Positions 33,949 through 42,547 of a DNA stretch of 64,000 nt are shown in pieces; within the stretch, counting starts at the first letter, position 1; each line of letters begins with the position of its first letter. The translations under genes and the position numbers were made by a program. Below the pieces are notes generated by a model. It was not told where the DNA came from and searched no databases. It saw only the letters and a program-made list of their open reading frames with translations. The stretch comes from JBHOQX01 sp042408595 (GTDB taxonomy: Bacteria; Chloroflexota; Chloroflexia; Chloroflexales; Roseiflexaceae): positions 1 through 64,000 of the forward strand of contig JBHOQX010000003.1 of assembly GCA_042408595.1 (NCBI GenBank). Direction: 5' to 3'.

Positions 33949-34623
33949 ATGGTACGGCTAGTAATCGCCGATGATCACCCGGTGGTGCGGGCCGGGTTAC
34001 GCGCGGTGTTCGAGACCGACACGGACCTGCGGGTTGTCGAAGAAATTGCCAGCGGCGCAGATGTGCTCGACCGTGTGCAGCACCTGTGGCCGGCGTTCGA
34101 TCTGCTGGTGCTCGACGCGCGCATGCCCCGCTTCGACCCGGTGGCAACCGTGCGCCAACTGACACAGATGTATGACGATCTGAAGATTATGGTGCTGTCG
34201 TCGTACGATAATTCCGAATATGTCAACGGGCTGCTCAATGCAGGTGCGCGCGGCTACGTGCTGAAGGATGAACCGCGCGCAACCCTTATTTCAGCAGTGC
34301 ATATTATTGTCAACGGCGACACGTACATGAGCCCGAAAATCGCCAGTGTGTATGTGCAACAGCAGCGTCGATTGATCGACGACCGCAATCTGCTGCTCGA
34401 ATTGACTGACCGCGAGCGCGAGGTGCTGCAGCTAGTTGGCGCGGGCTACGACAACCAGGAGATCGGCAACGCGCTGACGATTAGCTACGAAACGGTGAAG
34501 AACCATCTGCGTAATATCTATGGCAAGCTCGGCATTGGCAACCGCTACCAGGCGATTGTGTTTGCGTTCCGCAACGGCATCGTCGATCTGCAATCGATCG
34601 GGCAGCGCAACGGTTCAGAATAA
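33949..34623 (+). CDS. NarL/LuxR-family response regulator
   Basis: A 224-residue two-domain regulator. ATG 33949 is chosen because the receiver domain starts there (VRLVIADDHPVVRAG); GGAG lies 11 bases upstream. The phosphoacceptor is Asp56 in LLVLDARMP, with acidic D8/D9 and Lys in YVLKDE. The LuxR-type helix-turn-helix covers about 155-215 (LTDREREVLQLV...YETVKNHLRNIYGKLGI). The only histidine kinase close by is the PDZ-type kinase at 38731, at the other end of the same gene cluster, making it the likely partner. The stop overlaps the stop of the convergent YIP1-like gene. Confidence 0.92.
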   Translation: MVRLVIADDHPVVRAGLRAVFETDTDLRVVEEIASGADVLDRVQHLWPAFDLLVLDARMPRFDPVATVRQLTQMYDDLKIMVLSSYDNSEYVNGLLNAGARGYVLKDEPRATLISAVHIIVNGDTYMSPKIASVYVQQQRRLIDDRNLLLELTDREREVLQLVGAGYDNQEIGNALTISYETVKNHLRNIYGKLGIGNRYQAIVFAFRNGIVDLQSIGQRNGSE

Positions 34624-35277
34624 CAGCGCGATGCTGGCGTGCAAACATGCCGACGCAAGCCCATAGAGTAGCACGGTGTCGAGCGCGCGCGATGGATGCA
34701 GCCGCCCAACCTGCACCAGCGCCACCCAGACCAGCGCAGCGTGCCACGCAAAGAACAGATCGATCTGCCAGAGCGCGTGCCACACGAACTGCCCGAACGC
34801 GCTTAGTTGTGCGTATTCCGGCAGCAGGAAGGTCAGCCCGTTGCTTTCGATGCCGCCTGCCAGCAGGTACGCGCCAGCCTGAAAGAACATCCGCACGAGC
34901 AGCGGCAGCCACAACCAGGGCAGCAACACCAGCGCGCGCTGCAGCGGCACAGCTCCACGCGCTGCCACGGCCAGCGCAACCCCGTGGGCGACCCACGCCG
35001 CCGCTGTAAAAGCAGCGAACACCAGCGCCGCCGCCGCCCACAGCACCACCGCCACAACCGGCAGCCAGCTGTTGGCACCCAGCGCCGCCGTAATTGTTGT
35101 TGCGCTAGTGGAAAGAAGCCACGGGGTTACAACCGCCGCCGCCACGCCACAGCCCAGCAGCGAGAACATCACCGGCAATCGCCAGCGGCCCGGCACGTGC
35201 AGCAGCGAATTCGCGACATCGCCTGGCCTGCGCACCAGGCCAAGCGCCAATAGACGCAATGTATGTACTGTGTGCAT
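34615..35277 (-). CDS. YIP1-family-like membrane protein
   Basis: A 220-residue protein with AGGAGAAGGA before ATG 35277. After LVRRPGDVANSLLHVPGRWRLPV come about five to six hydrophobic segments (LLGCGVAAAVVTPWLL, WLPVVAVVLWAAAALVFAAFTAAAWV, ALVLLPWLWLPLLV and others). This N-terminal motif and topology match the Yip1/DUF1282 group of bacterial membrane proteins, whose function is unknown. It follows the transglutaminase-like gene by only about 30 bp on the same strand. Confidence 0.7.
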   Translation of the reverse strand: MHTVHTLRLLALGLVRRPGDVANSLLHVPGRWRLPVMFSLLGCGVAAAVVTPWLLSTSATTITAALGANSWLPVVAVVLWAAAALVFAAFTAAAWVAHGVALAVAARGAVPLQRALVLLPWLWLPLLVRMFFQAGAYLLAGGIESNGLTFLLPEYAQLSAFGQFVWHALWQIDLFFAWHAALVWVALVQVGRLHPSRALDTVLLYGLASACLHASIALLF

Positions 35278-35304
35278 GGTTCCTTCTCCTGTTGTTGACA
35301 CGAG

Positions 35305-36663
35305 TTACAGCACCAACCGCAGCAGCACGCCCAGCAGCGGGAGCGCCTGCAGCAGAATCAGCAGGAGCTTCCACCAGCGCAGGCCGCTACGCGCGGTAAA
35401 GATGATCATTCCGGCGAAGTAGCCCAGCGCGCCGGGCAGTGCCAGCGTTTCGATACCCCACGCCGCGTCGAGAATGGTGTTGAACAGCCCCACGGTGAAG
35501 CCCAGGATCATCAGCCAGGTGCCGAGACGGTACCAGATGCTGTCGGTAAAGCGCCAGACACCCAGCAGCGGAGCCACTTTGCGCGCAACCAGCGGCGGCC
35601 AGAAGAGCGCCAGCACCTGATCCACAGCGCTGCCGGTTGTCTCATCGAGCGGCGCGGTCAACTGCACATAGGCCGGTTGCAGGTATGGCGCAGCGCCATC
35701 CAGGCTGTCGAAGCCCCAGGCAAACTGGCGGTCGGCAAACTGCATTCGCTCGTACCGCTCGGGTGCCTCACGCTCGCGGAACGGTGGCCGCAGCGGCACA
35801 TCCGGGTCGATCGAGAAGGCCAGCCGCCTGGGGCTGATGCGGCCAAACCGGTGGCGCACCCGCTGCAAAGCCCAATCGAGGTCGGCCAGCCCCGGCACGC
35901 GCAGCAAGGTCTGGTGGATGCTGCTATCGACTGGCATCCAGCCAATTCCTTCGATAAAGACTTCGTTCCAGACGTGCGCGTTGAGCTGGCCGTGTGCCCA
36001 GGTGCCAATCATCACCCGGCAGGGAATGCCCAGCGCACGGCACCACGCGGCGTACAAGAACGAGTACTCGGCGCAATCACCACGCTGGTTACGGCGCATC
36101 GACTCGCTGCCGCGCGCGGTGGGCGGCCATTGGTAGCGGTAATGCCGCACGAGGTGCAGGTACAACCGGCGCGCGCGATCGAGCGGTGTGGTTGCGCCCG
36201 CCACGATCCGCTGTGCTTCGGCGCGGATCTCGTCGGTGACGCGGATGAGCGCGGACGAGCGCAGGTAGCGGTCGTGGTCGGCGGGGTCGAGCGTCGCCTG
36301 CCCAGCGCGCGCCGCTGGCTCGTAGGCGGCACGGTAGAGCGTTGCCTGCAGCGAAAGGCGGATCGCTGCGCCGGGTTCCAACTGGTAGAACGCAAGCCGG
36401 TTGATGCCGTTGCCATCCACTTCGATGCTGGCTGGCGCGGGCGCAAGATCAATCTGCAGATCGCGCTGCGTAGGAAGTTCGGGCGGCAGCGCCAGCCAGA
36501 CCGAAACAGGCCCAGGGTGCTGGTTGACGTAGCGATAGTGCATCTGCACGCGGCTGGTTGCGGTGTAAACCATCGCTCCAACTTCGGCCCGGCTTGCTGT
36601 GTTGGTGTTGTGACGCTCCGGCAGCACCGGCAGCACCATCTTGCTCTGCTTGTCTGTTGTCAT
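35305..36663 (-). CDS. Membrane protein with a transglutaminase-like domain
   Basis: A 452-residue protein starting at ATG 36663 after GGGAGGGG. The transglutaminase core has Cys197 in RGDCAEYSF, His230 in LNAHVWNEVF and Asp246 in GWMPVDSS, so the catalytic triad is complete. An N-terminal beta-rich domain (about 30-115) precedes it. The C-terminal 100 residues contain two to three membrane segments (LMILGFTVGLFNTIL, ALPGALGYFAGMIIF, LLLILLQALPLLGVLLRLVL). There is no signal peptide at the N-terminus. Such domains act as cysteine proteases or cross-linking enzymes; the substrate is unknown. Confidence 0.85.
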   Translation of the reverse strand: MTTDKQSKMVLPVLPERHNTNTASRAEVGAMVYTATSRVQMHYRYVNQHPGPVSVWLALPPELPTQRDLQIDLAPAPASIEVDGNGINRLAFYQLEPGAAIRLSLQATLYRAAYEPAARAGQATLDPADHDRYLRSSALIRVTDEIRAEAQRIVAGATTPLDRARRLYLHLVRHYRYQWPPTARGSESMRRNQRGDCAEYSFLYAAWCRALGIPCRVMIGTWAHGQLNAHVWNEVFIEGIGWMPVDSSIHQTLLRVPGLADLDWALQRVRHRFGRISPRRLAFSIDPDVPLRPPFREREAPERYERMQFADRQFAWGFDSLDGAAPYLQPAYVQLTAPLDETTGSAVDQVLALFWPPLVARKVAPLLGVWRFTDSIWYRLGTWLMILGFTVGLFNTILDAAWGIETLALPGALGYFAGMIIFTARSGLRWWKLLLILLQALPLLGVLLRLVL

Positions 36664-36705
36664 AATCCCCTCCCTGTGGGCCTGAATGCGCCCGATCTCA
36701 GATCC

Positions 36706-38097
36706 CTAACCTCTGCGCTGCACCAGCGAACCCACGCCTTCGTCGATCTCGCATGCTGAGTCGCAGCCCGTTGGAACAATCGTGCGCCGCGTGGCAAACC
36801 AATCGTAGACCTGTTGCCCCATTCCAAGCCTGGCCGCAAGCCAGAGCAGCGGCAGCGCAGGCCAGAGTAGCGGCACCCGCGTGGCAATCCGGCTGATTGC
36901 GTGAATTCCCTCGACAACCGTGCCGCCCGTGATCGCCTGCATACGTGCCTCGGCGCGCTCGATAGCCACGCCGCTGCGGGCCAGCACGCCCGGTTCGCGG
37001 AAGGACGTGAGCACAAGCAGGCCAAGCCAATCCAGGCGCTCAAGCCGGGCAACACTGCGCGTGCAGAACGGGCACCAACCGTCGTACAACACCTGCACCC
37101 GCAGCGGCGCGAGGCGCGGATGCTGCCGGATGCGCGTTTGCCAGGTTGCGCCCAATCCTTTCAGGCGCGCGCCGGTGTTGCTCAGGCGGCGGCCAAACCA
37201 GCGGTACTCACGGTCGCTCACCAACGCCAGTTCCACGCTAATCATCAGCGCCGAGAACGTGATCAACCCCATAAATGCCGCAATGCCAAGGTGGAAGAAC
37301 ATGCCGCACGCCAGCGCCAGAAGCCGGGTGTAGCGGTTGAGGAACAACAGGAACGGAAAGGCCACCTGAAACGCAACCGTCGCGTAGGTTCCCGCCGTTA
37401 CCAGAAACACATTCTGGTAGATTAGCTCGCTGAAACCCGGCCAGTTGTACTCGTCGACGCGCATTACATAATAGAGCGCCGTGCCGTTCTGCCACATCTC
37501 ACCCTGCACTTTGTACAGGCCCGAGACGCCGTAGACCAGGCAGAGCTGCAGCGCAAAGGCCAGGATGGCGGCGCTGTGCAGCATTGCGCTGGCCTGCACC
37601 AGCGGCCCGCCCCGCGCCCGGCCTGCCCGCAGGCGCTCGGCATCGAACGAGAAGTATGCGCCCAGGTTGGCAAAACAGCCATAGATCAGCACCAACCGAA
37701 TGAGATTGTCGCCGCCGTCCCACATCACCGGCGTGCGTTCGTGCAGCGACCACAGAAACACATAGGTAAGCACGGTCATCAGGCGGGTGCGCCAGCCAAC
37801 CAGCCACAGCGTGGTCACCACAATCGCCGTGTGGTACACCATGTCGAACCAGAAGGGCGACGCGCTGACGGCATACAGTGAAAACGAGGCCGAGTTGGCA
37901 ATGCCTTGTTGGAACCGCTCGAAGGGCCATGCGCCCTCGGGCCCGAACAGATAGAAACGCTGGTGGTAGCTGATCAGGTACTGGTAGAGCAGTGCCAGAC
38001 CTGCCACAATCCGGAAGATGCTTGCGCCGATCAGAAAGCGCTCCTGGCTGGCAAAGCCGGTGAACCGCTGCCACGTTGCCAAAACTCGCCCAAGCAT
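36706..38097 (-). CDS. SdpB/HTTM-type membrane protein fused to a DCC thiol-disulfide domain
   Basis: A 463-residue protein starting at ATG 38097, which overlaps the preceding stop (TAATG). Residues 1-300 are a multi-pass HTTM domain with VSGLYKVQGEMWQNGTALYYVM (191-212), the motif shared by SdpB and vitamin-K gamma-carboxylase-like proteins. Residues 333-430 form a DCC (DUF393) domain with LYDGWCPFCTRSVARLERLD, cysteines at 342 and 345. HTTM proteins modify or process secreted peptides in several systems, SdpB being needed to mature the SDP toxin of Bacillus. A peptide-modifying role here is inference from that and from the small secreted product next door. Confidence 0.88.
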   Translation of the reverse strand: MLGRVLATWQRFTGFASQERFLIGASIFRIVAGLALLYQYLISYHQRFYLFGPEGAWPFERFQQGIANSASFSLYAVSASPFWFDMVYHTAIVVTTLWLVGWRTRLMTVLTYVFLWSLHERTPVMWDGGDNLIRLVLIYGCFANLGAYFSFDAERLRAGRARGGPLVQASAMLHSAAILAFALQLCLVYGVSGLYKVQGEMWQNGTALYYVMRVDEYNWPGFSELIYQNVFLVTAGTYATVAFQVAFPFLLFLNRYTRLLALACGMFFHLGIAAFMGLITFSALMISVELALVSDREYRWFGRRLSNTGARLKGLGATWQTRIRQHPRLAPLRVQVLYDGWCPFCTRSVARLERLDWLGLLVLTSFREPGVLARSGVAIERAEARMQAITGGTVVEGIHAISRIATRVPLLWPALPLLWLAARLGMGQQVYDWFATRRTIVPTGCDSACEIDEGVGSLVQRRG

Positions 38098-38381
38098 TAC
38101 GCGCCTCCGGTAAAGATCGGGGCAACCTTCTGGTGTGGTGCCCATTCGAATGTTACATATTCGAGCTTACCGTCTTCGTCGGGCAGGTGCCGCTGCGAGA
38201 AACGCGGGAACGTAAGGATAGCCATCCGCACACGCACCTCGCTGGTGCGCTCCGCGCCATACAGCCGGTCGCAGTGCGCCGATGCCACGCGGTTGAGCGC
38301 GTCGAGCGCCAGTTCGCGCTCGCTAACTTTCGCTTCTTCCAGCGTTTCGATTAACAGGGAGGGCGGCGGGCTCGGCTCCAT
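38097..38381 (-). CDS. DUF5819-like protein, apparently lacking its N-terminal part
   Basis: A frame ending at TAA 38097-38099 encodes LALDALNRVASAHCDRLYG, then RVRMAILTFPRFSQRHLPDEDGKLEYVTFEWAPHQ, resembling the C-terminal half of DUF5819 proteins that commonly precede HTTM genes. The best start, ATG 38381, lacks a ribosome binding site, and the frame overlaps the small secreted protein upstream in another frame. Either a frameshift joins the two into one secreted protein, or the middle of a DUF5819 gene has been lost. Confidence 0.5.
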   Translation of the reverse strand: MEPSPPPSLLIETLEEAKVSERELALDALNRVASAHCDRLYGAERTSEVRVRMAILTFPRFSQRHLPDEDGKLEYVTFEWAPHQKVAPIFTGGA

Positions 38382-38514
38382 CGACAGCAGTGCCTGTGTT
38401 CTCGGTGTAGAAGCTGCTTGCTGATGCGTTTTCGAGCGGCGACGCAGCAGCGGCCAGTGTGGACCCAAAGAACACGGCTCCGGCGACGAACAGTGCGATG
38501 AACTTGCGAGTCAT
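38323..38514 (-). CDS. Small secreted protein (63 residues)
   Basis: It starts at ATG 38514 with basic residues, a hydrophobic core IALFVAGAVFFG and STLAAAAS, giving a plausible signal peptidase I site at about residue 23-25. The mature part is about 38 residues, polar, ending RNAGRSES, with no cysteines. A TATACT box on the minus strand at 38601-38596 suggests its own promoter. It overlaps the DUF5819-like frame by 59 bp. It could be the exported substrate or signal of the cassette, or the N-terminus of a frameshifted larger protein. Confidence 0.45.
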   Translation of the reverse strand: MTRKFIALFVAGAVFFGSTLAAAASPLENASASSFYTENTGTAVDGAEPAALPVNRNAGRSES

Positions 38515-38627
38515 TCCTGTCTTCCCTTCTCTCTGGTGTGCTTATAACGGTTCCAGTGCTTCCAGGTGAGGCCTCGTTCCCGGTCGACGGTGATAAGTAT
38601 AGAGGTCAGGCCGGAAATCAACATCCC

Positions 38628-38688
38628 CCACCAGTGTCATGTTCTGCCCTCCGATCTGGTAGGAATGCACTGTCACTGGTGGTAGAAT
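38628..38688 (+). promoter_or_regulatory. Divergent control region with 9-bp inverted repeat and kinase promoter
   Basis: CCACCAGTG (38628-38636) and CACTGGTGG (38674-38682) are exact reverse complements 37 bp apart. The right arm abuts TAGAAT (38683-38688), a good -10 box for the histidine kinase gene, and occupies the -35 side, where no TTGACA is present. Beyond the 9 bp both arms continue with similar bases (TCATG and ACAGTG). This is the layout of activator sites; the LuxR-type regulator at 33949 is the obvious candidate. Confidence 0.6.
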
Positions 38689-38730
38689 GAACACATCCTC
38701 GGCGGGGATGCCTTACGTACGACGAGTGTT

Positions 38731-41136
38731 ATGATCATTAGCAACGGCAGGGCATTACCAATACCGGCGCATCTTGGGCTTGCGCTGCTCACCGTTGTGC
38801 TGCCGCTGGCGTTTGTGCTGGCAGCTGGGGTGGTTGTGCAGGTGCGCGGCTACACCGGGCTTGTGCTCGATACCGGCGGGTTGGTTGTGGAGGTGGCCGA
38901 CGGCAGCCCGGCCAGTGCCGTGGGCCTTGCGCCCGGCGACCGGCTGAGCCTGGCGGGTGCGCCGCTCACACCGGCCCAGCTAGGTTGGCTCAACGCCGGT
39001 GAGCGGCTGCGTGTCGCGGTGCAGCGCCCGGCCACAACCCGCGAAGTGGAGCTGACAGCGGGGCGCCTGCCGTTGCGCGAGTGGGCCGTGGCGCTGTGGC
39101 CGCTCCTGTCGGGTTTTGTGTATTGGGTGGTTGCAGCGCGGTTACTGGTTGGTATGCGTCAGCCATCGCCAAACGTGCTGCGCTTTGCCGGGTTTGCGTT
39201 TCTTGCGGCGGCCCAGGCAATTGCAACACGCCTGCTCGACCCGGTGTACCCCTTCAACGGCGCGCTGGTGCTGCTGCTGTGGATTGGTACGGCGCTCAGC
39301 TTCGTCTATTTCCATGCATTCTTCCCATTCCCAATGCAGCGCACGTGGTTTGGCAGTGCAATGGTGTGGCACCGCCGCGCCGGCCTGGGGTTGCTGCTGC
39401 TGGTGGCTGCAGGTGCTATCTGGGCGCTGCTTACCAACCGCGCCCTGACGCCCGTATTCAACGTGGCGGCGCTGCTGTACGATGTGGCGGCGCAGTTGCT
39501 GGTGGTGGTGGCGCTGGCCTATGCCTACCTGCGTAGCGGTAGCCAACGTATTCGTTCCGTCGTGCGCCTGATTGGTGCGGCGACCGGGCTCGTGTACCTG
39601 CTGGAACTCCTGCTGCTGGCATCGGTGCTGTTTGCCGATTCTGGCCCGGGCGGCACGACTCAGGTGCTGCTGGCGCGCACTTCGTTGTTTGCCCAGGCGC
39701 TGGTGCCACTGGCCTACCTCGCGGCCCTCCGCCTCGAAGATTTTGCGGTGGTGGATCGTGCACTCAACCGTACGTTTGTCTACTCGCTGGTGGTGCTGCT
39801 GCTGCTGGGGCTGCACTGGCTCACGGTGCTAGTGCTGATGCAGCTGCTTGGCGGGTGGGCTGGCAGTTCGCTGCTGCTGCACTCGCTGATAGGCGCGGCC
39901 CTGGCGGTGCTGTTTGCGCCCCTGCGCGACCGAGTGGCGCTGCTGGTGGATCGGGTGTTCTATGGGCGCGAGGCTACCGTGTTTGCTACTGTCGAGCGGC
40001 TGGCGGGCGAGCTCGCGCGCAGCCGCGATGAGCAGACGCTGGTGCAACTGCTGGTGCAGCGCCTGGTGCGCCTGTTCGACGTGAGCGATGCAGCGCTGTT
40101 TCTGCAGAACGCCGAGCGCGGTTGGTATCGTCGGGCGATGGTTGGCAGGGAGCTGCCTGCGGCAATGATCGAGAGTGTTGCTGCGCTATCTGCCCAACTT
40201 GCGCGTCGCTCGGTTGTGCGGGCGGCAGCTGTGCGACGGTTGGCACCGTCGGTGGCGCTCGATCCATCCGTGCTCCCCCGCGAGGGCATGTTTGTTTGTT
40301 TTGCCGCGGATGACCGCCCGCGTGGTGTGCTCTGGCTGGGTGTGCGGGCCAACGGTGATGGGTACACGCCACGTGATGCGCAGTTGCTGAAATTGCTGGC
40401 ACTGCCGGGCGCACTGGCGCTGGAAAATGTCGATCTTAACCGTTCGCTGGCCGAGCGCAACCAGGAACTCCAGTACCTCTACAACGAACTGTCGCTGGCC
40501 GAGGAACGTGTGCGCCAGCAGCTCTCGCACGAACTGCACGACAACATTATGCAGGATCTGTACGGCGAACTGTACGTGTTACAGGTGGGCCAGAACACAG
40601 GCACCATCGACACGGCGGCGCTCGAACAGATGCAGCACCGCATCGAGAAGGTGCTGGCCGACCTGCGGCGGATCTGTAATGGCCTGCGCCCGCCGGTGAT
40701 GGAGGAACTAGGGCTTCCCGCCGCCCTGCGCATTCTGGTGGCCGAAAGCACCCAGGCAACCGCTGCGCAGTGCCTGCTGGATGGGCAGATCGACGACCTG
40801 CCCACCCGCCCGCCGCCCGATGTCGAAAGCGCGCTGTTTGCGATTGCCAAGAGCGCGCTGACCAACGCCCTGCGCCATAGTGAGGCATCGACAATAAGCC
40901 TGAGTCTGCGGATGTGTAACGATATATTGACGCTCGACATCTGCGACGATGGCGTGGGCTTCGAGCTGCCCGCCAACTGGTCGACACTGCTGATCGCCCG
41001 GCGCTTTGGGTTGGTGAGCATGCGTGAGCGGGCACAGATGATCGGTGCTGACTTCTCGGCGACATCCGCCCCCGCCAAAGGCACGCAGATCGGCGTGCGC
41101 TGGCCGGGCAGCGTGGTCCTTACCACCAGCACCTGA
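38731..41136 (+). CDS. ComP-like sensor histidine kinase with PDZ and multi-TM sensor
   Basis: An 801-residue kinase starting at ATG 38731. After one membrane helix (12-35) lies an extracytoplasmic PDZ-like domain (LVVEVADGSPASAVGLAPGDRL). About eight to ten hydrophobic segments follow up to about residue 400, then a GAF-like domain (about 415-580) and a HisKA_3 dimerisation helix with QLSHELHDN, phosphoacceptor His about 603. The HATPase domain has DICDDGVGFELP and GLVSMRERA. PDZ plus multi-TM plus HisKA_3 is the layout of ComP, which reads a processed extracellular peptide. The partner is probably the response regulator at 33949. Confidence 0.9.
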   Translation: MIISNGRALPIPAHLGLALLTVVLPLAFVLAAGVVVQVRGYTGLVLDTGGLVVEVADGSPASAVGLAPGDRLSLAGAPLTPAQLGWLNAGERLRVAVQRPATTREVELTAGRLPLREWAVALWPLLSGFVYWVVAARLLVGMRQPSPNVLRFAGFAFLAAAQAIATRLLDPVYPFNGALVLLLWIGTALSFVYFHAFFPFPMQRTWFGSAMVWHRRAGLGLLLLVAAGAIWALLTNRALTPVFNVAALLYDVAAQLLVVVALAYAYLRSGSQRIRSVVRLIGAATGLVYLLELLLLASVLFADSGPGGTTQVLLARTSLFAQALVPLAYLAALRLEDFAVVDRALNRTFVYSLVVLLLLGLHWLTVLVLMQLLGGWAGSSLLLHSLIGAALAVLFAPLRDRVALLVDRVFYGREATVFATVERLAGELARSRDEQTLVQLLVQRLVRLFDVSDAALFLQNAERGWYRRAMVGRELPAAMIESVAALSAQLARRSVVRAAAVRRLAPSVALDPSVLPREGMFVCFAADDRPRGVLWLGVRANGDGYTPRDAQLLKLLALPGALALENVDLNRSLAERNQELQYLYNELSLAEERVRQQLSHELHDNIMQDLYGELYVLQVGQNTGTIDTAALEQMQHRIEKVLADLRRICNGLRPPVMEELGLPAALRILVAESTQATAAQCLLDGQIDDLPTRPPPDVESALFAIAKSALTNALRHSEASTISLSLRMCNDILTLDICDDGVGFELPANWSTLLIARRFGLVSMRERAQMIGADFSATSAPAKGTQIGVRWPGSVVLTTST

Positions 41137-41296
41137 GCTCTACGGAGCACATCGATAGTACAAACAAACGGCAACTGGCGCTGCATCACCGTCTGAAGCG
41201 TTTACAGTCTGGTAGTGCCAGCGATCGTATGGCAGGAGCTGGCGGCGCGTTCGCATTGGTCGTTTCCCACGACCGCCAGCCACGCGGATCGAGTCC

Positions 41297-42481
41297 TCAC
41301 ACCAGCTCAACGGCCAGCGCCACCGCCTCGCCGCCGCCGAGGCAGAGCGAAGCGATGCCGCGCCGCCCATTGCGCTGCCGGAGCGCATGGAGCAGCGTCA
41401 CCAGCACGCGCGCCCCGCTCGCGCCGATCGGGTGGCCCAGCGCGATCGCCCCGCCGTTGACGTTCAGCCGGTCGCTGTCGAGGTCGAGCGCGCGGCTGTT
41501 GGCGACCACCTGCGCCGCGAACGCTTCGTTGATCTCGAACAGATCGTAGTCGTCCAATCTGGTGCCGGTGCGCGCCAGCAGCCGGCGGATGGCGAACGGG
41601 GGCGCGGTGAACAACTCCAGCGGGGGCACGCCCGCCTGCGCCGCGCCGAGGATGCGCGCCAGCGGCCGCACACCCTCCGCCGCGGCGCGCCGCGCGCTCA
41701 TCAACACCAGCGCCGCCGCGCCGTCGGTGATACCCGGCGCGTTCCCTGCGGTCACCGTGCCGTCGCTGGCGAACGCGGGCCGCAGGCCGGCGAGTTGCCG
41801 CGCGTCGGTGTCGCGGCGCGGCGGCTCGTCGGCGGCGACCGTCACGGTAGTGCCCCGGCCGGCCGGAGCGTCAACCGGCACGATCTCCGCGGCGAAGCGG
41901 CCGGCATCCTGCGCGGCGATCGCACGCTGGTGCGAGCGCAGCGCGAACGCATCCTGCGCCTCGCGACTCACCCCCTGCGCCCGGGCGATCCACTCGGCGG
42001 AGTTGCCCATGGCGTGCTGCTCAAAGGCGCACCACAGCCCGTCGTGCAACGTCGCGTCGATCACCTCGCCATGGCCGTAGCGGTAGCCGGCGCGCGCCTG
42101 CGGTAGCAGGTACGGCCCGCGTGTCATGTTCTCCATCCCGCCGGCGACGACCACCTCGGCCTCGCCGGCGCGGATCATCGCCGCGCCGAGCATCACCGCC
42201 TTCAGCCCGCTGCCACAGACCTTGTTGATCGTCAGCGCGCCGACACGATCCGGCAGGCCGCCGCGCAGCGCCGCCTGCCGCGCCGGGGCCTGGCCCAGCC
42301 CCGCGCTGATAACATTGCCCATGATGCACTCATCCACCAACGCGCCTTCGATCTGAGCACGCTCGACGGCAGCACGCACCGCCGCGGCGCCCAGCGCGGT
42401 CGCTGGTACGTCGCGGAACGCGCCCTGAAATTTGCCGATCGGGGTGCGCGCCGCGCTGACGATCAGGATATCATCTGCCAT
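41297..42481 (-). CDS. Acetyl-CoA C-acetyltransferase (thiolase)
   Basis: A 394-residue thiolase with AAGGAG before ATG 42481. The N-terminal SAARTPIGKFQGAF, the acyl-accepting Cys in NKVCGSGLKAV, NEAFAAQ, the catalytic His in GHPIGASGARV and the second Cys in ASLCLGGGEA are all present. It condenses two acetyl-CoA to acetoacetyl-CoA or runs the reverse reaction. Together with the 3-hydroxybutyrate dehydrogenase and acetoacetyl-CoA synthetase genes at about 59-62 kb it fits ketone-body or polyhydroxybutyrate turnover. Confidence 0.93.
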   Translation of the reverse strand: MADDILIVSAARTPIGKFQGAFRDVPATALGAAAVRAAVERAQIEGALVDECIMGNVISAGLGQAPARQAALRGGLPDRVGALTINKVCGSGLKAVMLGAAMIRAGEAEVVVAGGMENMTRGPYLLPQARAGYRYGHGEVIDATLHDGLWCAFEQHAMGNSAEWIARAQGVSREAQDAFALRSHQRAIAAQDAGRFAAEIVPVDAPAGRGTTVTVAADEPPRRDTDARQLAGLRPAFASDGTVTAGNAPGITDGAAALVLMSARRAAAEGVRPLARILGAAQAGVPPLELFTAPPFAIRRLLARTGTRLDDYDLFEINEAFAAQVVANSRALDLDSDRLNVNGGAIALGHPIGASGARVLVTLLHALRQRNGRRGIASLCLGGGEAVALAVELV

Positions 42482-42547
42482 CGCTCCACTCCTTTGTGAA
42501 GGAACCGCCCGGTGGTTGCATGGAGGCATGATAGCAGATCCGCGGTC

